In this document: one piece after another, positions 61,968 to 64,000 of the stretch | Layout of the letters: each line of letters starts with the position of its first letter | How positions within the stretch are numbered: the stretch's first letter is position 1 | Source: Actinomyces sp. oral taxon 171 str. F0337 | Lineage (GTDB): Bacteria; Actinomycetota; Actinomycetes; Actinomycetales; Actinomycetaceae | Direction: 5' to 3' | DNA length: 64,000 nt | Assembly (NCBI RefSeq): GCF_005696555.1 | Contig: NZ_CP040005.1 | Location: 2,604,001 to 2,668,000 of the forward strand | Notes under the pieces: model-generated | Told to the model about the DNA's origin: nothing | Database searches by the model: none | The model's input: the letters and a program-made list of their open reading frames with translations, nothing else | Program-made: the position numbers and the translations under genes

Positions 61968-62453
61968 ATGTCCGAGCAGTCACAGGGCACCTGGCTCACC
62001 CAGGAGGCCTACGACCGACTGTCCACCGAGCTCGAGCACCGCAAGACGGCCGAGCGCAAGGAGATCGCCCAGCGCGTGGAGGCGGCCCGCCAGGAGGGTG
62101 ACCTGCGGGAGAACGCCGGCTACCACGCCGCCCGCGAGGAGGCGGGGCTCAACGAGGCGCGCATCATCCAGCTCGAGGAGACCCTGGAGAACGCACAGAT
62201 CGGCGAGGCGGCCGACGACGGCTCGGTCTCAGCCGGCACCATCGTCACCGCGAAGGTGGCCGGCAAGGAGCAGGTCTTCGCCCTGGGCGGTCAGGAGATC
62301 ACCGAGGACGTGCCCGATGGCGTCAAGGTCTTCTCCCCCGACGCCCCACTGGGTCAGGCCCTCATGGGGCACCGTGCGGGCGACACCGTCTCCTACGAGG
62401 CCCCCACGGGCCGGAAGATCAAGGCCGAGATCGTCAAGGTCGAGCGGGTCTGA
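61968..62453 (+). CDS. greA: Transcript cleavage factor GreA
   Basis: 161 residues, ATG 61968 with AAGGAGG five bases upstream. The N-terminal coiled coil carries EGDLRENAGYHAAREE, the loop that reaches into the RNA polymerase secondary channel, with the acidic residues that hold magnesium. The C-terminal FKBP-like domain contains FSPDAPLGQALMGHRAGD followed by TVSYEAPTGR. It rescues backtracked polymerase by stimulating cleavage of the RNA 3' end. It starts MSEQSQGTWLTQEAYDRL. A very long palindrome follows 11 nt behind the stop. Confidence 0.94.
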   Translation: MSEQSQGTWLTQEAYDRLSTELEHRKTAERKEIAQRVEAARQEGDLRENAGYHAAREEAGLNEARIIQLEETLENAQIGEAADDGSVSAGTIVTAKVAGKEQVFALGGQEITEDVPDGVKVFSPDAPLGQALMGHRAGDTVSYEAPTGRKIKAEIVKVERV

Positions 62454-62464
62454 ACCCGCCTCCA

Positions 62465-62532
62465 CCGAGCCGGGCGTTTCTCGCGCAGCCCCACCGAGAT
62501 TCGTGGGGCTGCGCGAGAAACGCCCGGCTCGG
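62465..62532. repeat. 30-bp perfect palindrome behind greA
   Basis: Bases 62465-62494 (from CCGAGCCGGGCGTTTC) are the exact reverse complement of 62503-62532, with an eight-base loop (CGAGATTC). It can serve as the greA terminator, but a stem of 30 bp without mismatch is far longer than any other in the window. This suggests a repetitive or mobile palindromic element. Confidence 0.8.
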
Positions 62533-62588
62533 ATTCTACGGACGCCCAGGAAAACAACCAACCCCTGAGATGGTGCGAGGAGAGTCCC

Positions 62589-63059
62589 ATGGGTTATGCC
62601 ATGTATTTCTACAGATTCAGCGATGGACGCAGCATCGGGGGCGACAAGCGGGGGTTGTGGAACTTTCTTGAGCGCCGAGGGCTGAGCCTTCAGCGCAGCA
62701 CACACTCCAGCGACACCACACACCTGGCGAACGCCGACGGGTCGGTACTGTTATTCGACGACGGCTACCCACGAGATCTCATCCTCTCCGACCCCTCCAT
62801 TCACGACTCCGAGCTGAGCGCCTTCATTGCACACGCCCATCTCAGCGATGACGAGTGCGAACTGCTCTACGACCTGTGCGTCTCGACGAACTTCCTCCTC
62901 GTTCACGTGGACGTGCCCCTGCTGTTCGTGATCCCGGACGGGAATCACCGGATCGACCAGCTGCCGCAAGAGGTGAGGGATGACGCAGACCGAGGTGAGA
63001 TTGAGATTGTTGTGGCCAACAGCTGGCAGGAAATGCAAGCCGCATTAAAGTACGAGTAG
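62589..63059 (+). CDS. Unknown protein, first of a paralogous pair
   Basis: 156 residues, ATG 62589 with GAGGAGAG upstream; ATG 62598 is an alternative. There is no signal peptide or membrane segment. It shares its layout with the next protein: an N-terminal MYFYRFSDG strand, a LxFLxRRG motif, HAHLSDDECELLYDLCVSTNF, a strand ending FVIPDGNH, and a last helix with SWQEMQAAL. The sequence is acidic (Asp/Glu-rich), like many toxin-immunity or inhibitor proteins, but I recognise no family. The 53-bp gap to the paralogue suggests co-transcription. Confidence 0.6.
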   Translation: MGYAMYFYRFSDGRSIGGDKRGLWNFLERRGLSLQRSTHSSDTTHLANADGSVLLFDDGYPRDLILSDPSIHDSELSAFIAHAHLSDDECELLYDLCVSTNFLLVHVDVPLLFVIPDGNHRIDQLPQEVRDDADRGEIEIVVANSWQEMQAALKYE

Positions 63060-63112
63060 ACGCTCATTCCGTAAAAACGAGGACTCCAACCACGGACAGG
63101 ACGTATCCACCC

Positions 63113-63676
63113 ATGGGCTTCTCTCTCTATCTGTACAAGATCGACGGAGACCGACTCGTCGATCCGGATCGCGACGGCGTGCAGGAGTTCTTGCGACGGC
63201 GTCGAATGCACATGAAGGTCTTCCCGCCCTCCAGCGCAGACCGGTCATCATCCGCGACGCTGCTCAACGAGGACGGAACCGACATCGATGTCGATGGGCT
63301 TCAGGACTTCCACTTCTCCAATGTGCTCGAGGAGGATGAGGCGATGACGGCGGGGACCGGGCACGCCCACCTCACCGCCGGTGAGTGCGACTTCATCTTT
63401 GATCTGTGCGTCTCGGCGGGCTTCATGATCGTCAACCCTCAGGGAGGCCCCAGCTACATCGTCCCGCGAGGGAACCACACCGCTGAGAATCTGCGCGCCA
63501 TCACGCAAGGTATGAGCGAGGAGGATCAGCGGCAGGACATCGTCGCCGTCGACAGCGGCGAGGAGCTTCAGGCCTTACTCACCGGTAGGTTCCAGAGCTT
63601 CCTCGACTGGCGCGAGCGAGCCTTCACCCGTCTGGAGCTGAACGGTTCCGGGCCGGAGCCCTCACCGAGCTCCTGA
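63113..63676 (+). CDS. Unknown protein, second of a paralogous pair
   Basis: 187 residues, ATG 63113; ribosome site weak. It parallels the upstream protein: MGFSLYLYKIDGDRL, VQEFLRRRRM, GHAHLTAGECDFIFDLCVSA, then the YIVPRGNH strand and SGEELQALL. It has an extra ~40-residue C-terminal tail (FQSFLDWRERAFTRLELNG onward). The HAHL-E-C-DLCVS core is the best conserved segment. Cytosolic and acidic; no enzyme motif is visible. A tandem pair of diverged small acidic proteins could be orphan immunity genes (inference). A neighbouring toxin is not seen. Confidence 0.6.
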   Translation: MGFSLYLYKIDGDRLVDPDRDGVQEFLRRRRMHMKVFPPSSADRSSSATLLNEDGTDIDVDGLQDFHFSNVLEEDEAMTAGTGHAHLTAGECDFIFDLCVSAGFMIVNPQGGPSYIVPRGNHTAENLRAITQGMSEEDQRQDIVAVDSGEELQALLTGRFQSFLDWRERAFTRLELNGSGPEPSPSS

Positions 63677-63768
63677 CTGACACCTGCCCTCAGACCTCCG
63701 CCCCGACCTCTCCTCGCGGTCAGTGAAGCGCGTGCGGGAATAGAGGCGGGGCGCAGTACCGTGTTCTC

Positions 63769-64000
63769 ATGTTCAACGCCCTTCGTCACTCACTCAGCGG
63801 ATCGGCGCCGGCCGGCCGCGAGACGCCGGTTCTGACCGCCCCCGGGGACCATCCGGTGCTGGGCACGCCCTTGGACGGACCGTGGCCCGAGGGCAGTCGG
63901 GTCATCTATCTGGCGGCCGGCTGCTTCTGGGGCGTGGAGCGGATCCTGTGGCGCCAGGACGGCGTCGTCTCGACGTCGGTCGGCTACATGGGCGGTGAGA
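63769..64000 (+). CDS. msrA: Peptide methionine sulfoxide reductase A, 3' cut by window edge
   Basis: The first 77 residues are visible. The catalytic motif AAGCFWGVE, with the nucleophilic cysteine, lies near residue 52 and is followed by TSVGYMGGE, the typical continuation. MsrA reduces methionine-S-sulfoxide in proteins. The ~45 residues before the motif (LRHSLSGSAPAGRETPVLTA onward) are longer than in many MsrA proteins but usual for actinobacterial forms. No ribosome site precedes ATG 63769, so leaderless translation is possible. Confidence 0.9.
   Translation, partial: MFNALRHSLSGSAPAGRETPVLTAPGDHPVLGTPLDGPWPEGSRVIYLAAGCFWGVERILWRQDGVVSTSVGYMGGE

Noticed and set aside
1..64000. CRISPR arrays, rRNA genes, complete insertion sequences
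   Set aside because: No regularly spaced short repeats, no rRNA sequence and no transposase-like frame were seen on either strand.

Overview
The window is high-GC actinobacterial DNA, most probably from an Actinomyces-type member of the Actinomycetaceae. The basis is codon use, many GTG starts, leaderless-looking promoters, a GlnR-type regulator beside nitrobindin/YgfZ/pst genes, the mutT1-ppk pair, and a DtxR-type iron box. No species is claimed.

Layout. (1) 1-15034: a tandem array of two alternating gene types. Type B is a membrane protein of about 710-735 residues with five predicted membrane segments and an extracellular beta-propeller-like domain. Type A is a lipoprotein of about 400 residues with a related repeat domain. 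There are five A genes, four complete B genes and the tail of a fifth B. B and A genes usually overlap by ATGA. Three junctions carry a conserved spacer with a promoter placed for leaderless translation. A1 has lost its 3' end by deletion. B4 is a chimera of the array 5' end and a more A/T-rich body. (2) 15144-18212: sugar kinase, LysR regulator and a divergent threonine/serine dehydratase-like enzyme. (3) 18588-34708: a six-gene, translationally coupled operon for a predicted cysteine-derived thiazoline metallophore, behind a promoter whose spacer holds an iron box. It encodes an acyl-AMP ligase-ACP-Cy-A-PCP protein, a Cy-A(MT)-PCP-TE protein, a reductase, a type II thioesterase and an ABC exporter. 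A 4'-phosphopantetheinyl transferase gene converges on it. (4) 34885-49009: housekeeping genes: dtd, ygfZ, nitrobindin-like, glnR, pstSCAB with a PHO-box-like repeat, mutT1 and ppk. (5) 50311-56858: tRNA-Lys followed by accessory DNA. This holds an XRE gene that reads antisense into the tRNA, a frameshifted excisionase-like gene, two unknown proteins with a shared Cys/His pattern, a degraded second copy of the tRNA 3' end, an HTH protein, a DUF4041/T5orf172 protein and a lipoprotein hydrolase. No integrase is visible. (6) 57032-64000: DEAD-box helicase, VOC protein, an EamA transporter remnant, isoprenyl transferase, hemolysin III, greA with a 30-bp perfect palindrome behind it, a pair of paralogous unknown genes, and the start of msrA.

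Working together: the NRPS operon, its carrier-protein activator and its exporter form one iron-regulated small-molecule system. Pst, GlnR, MutT1 and Ppk form a phosphate/nitrogen/polyphosphate neighbourhood. The propeller array looks like a surface-protein family that evolves by duplication, deletion and segment exchange. Its function is unknown and it is the least explained part of the window. All domain and motif calls were made by eye; no searches were run.
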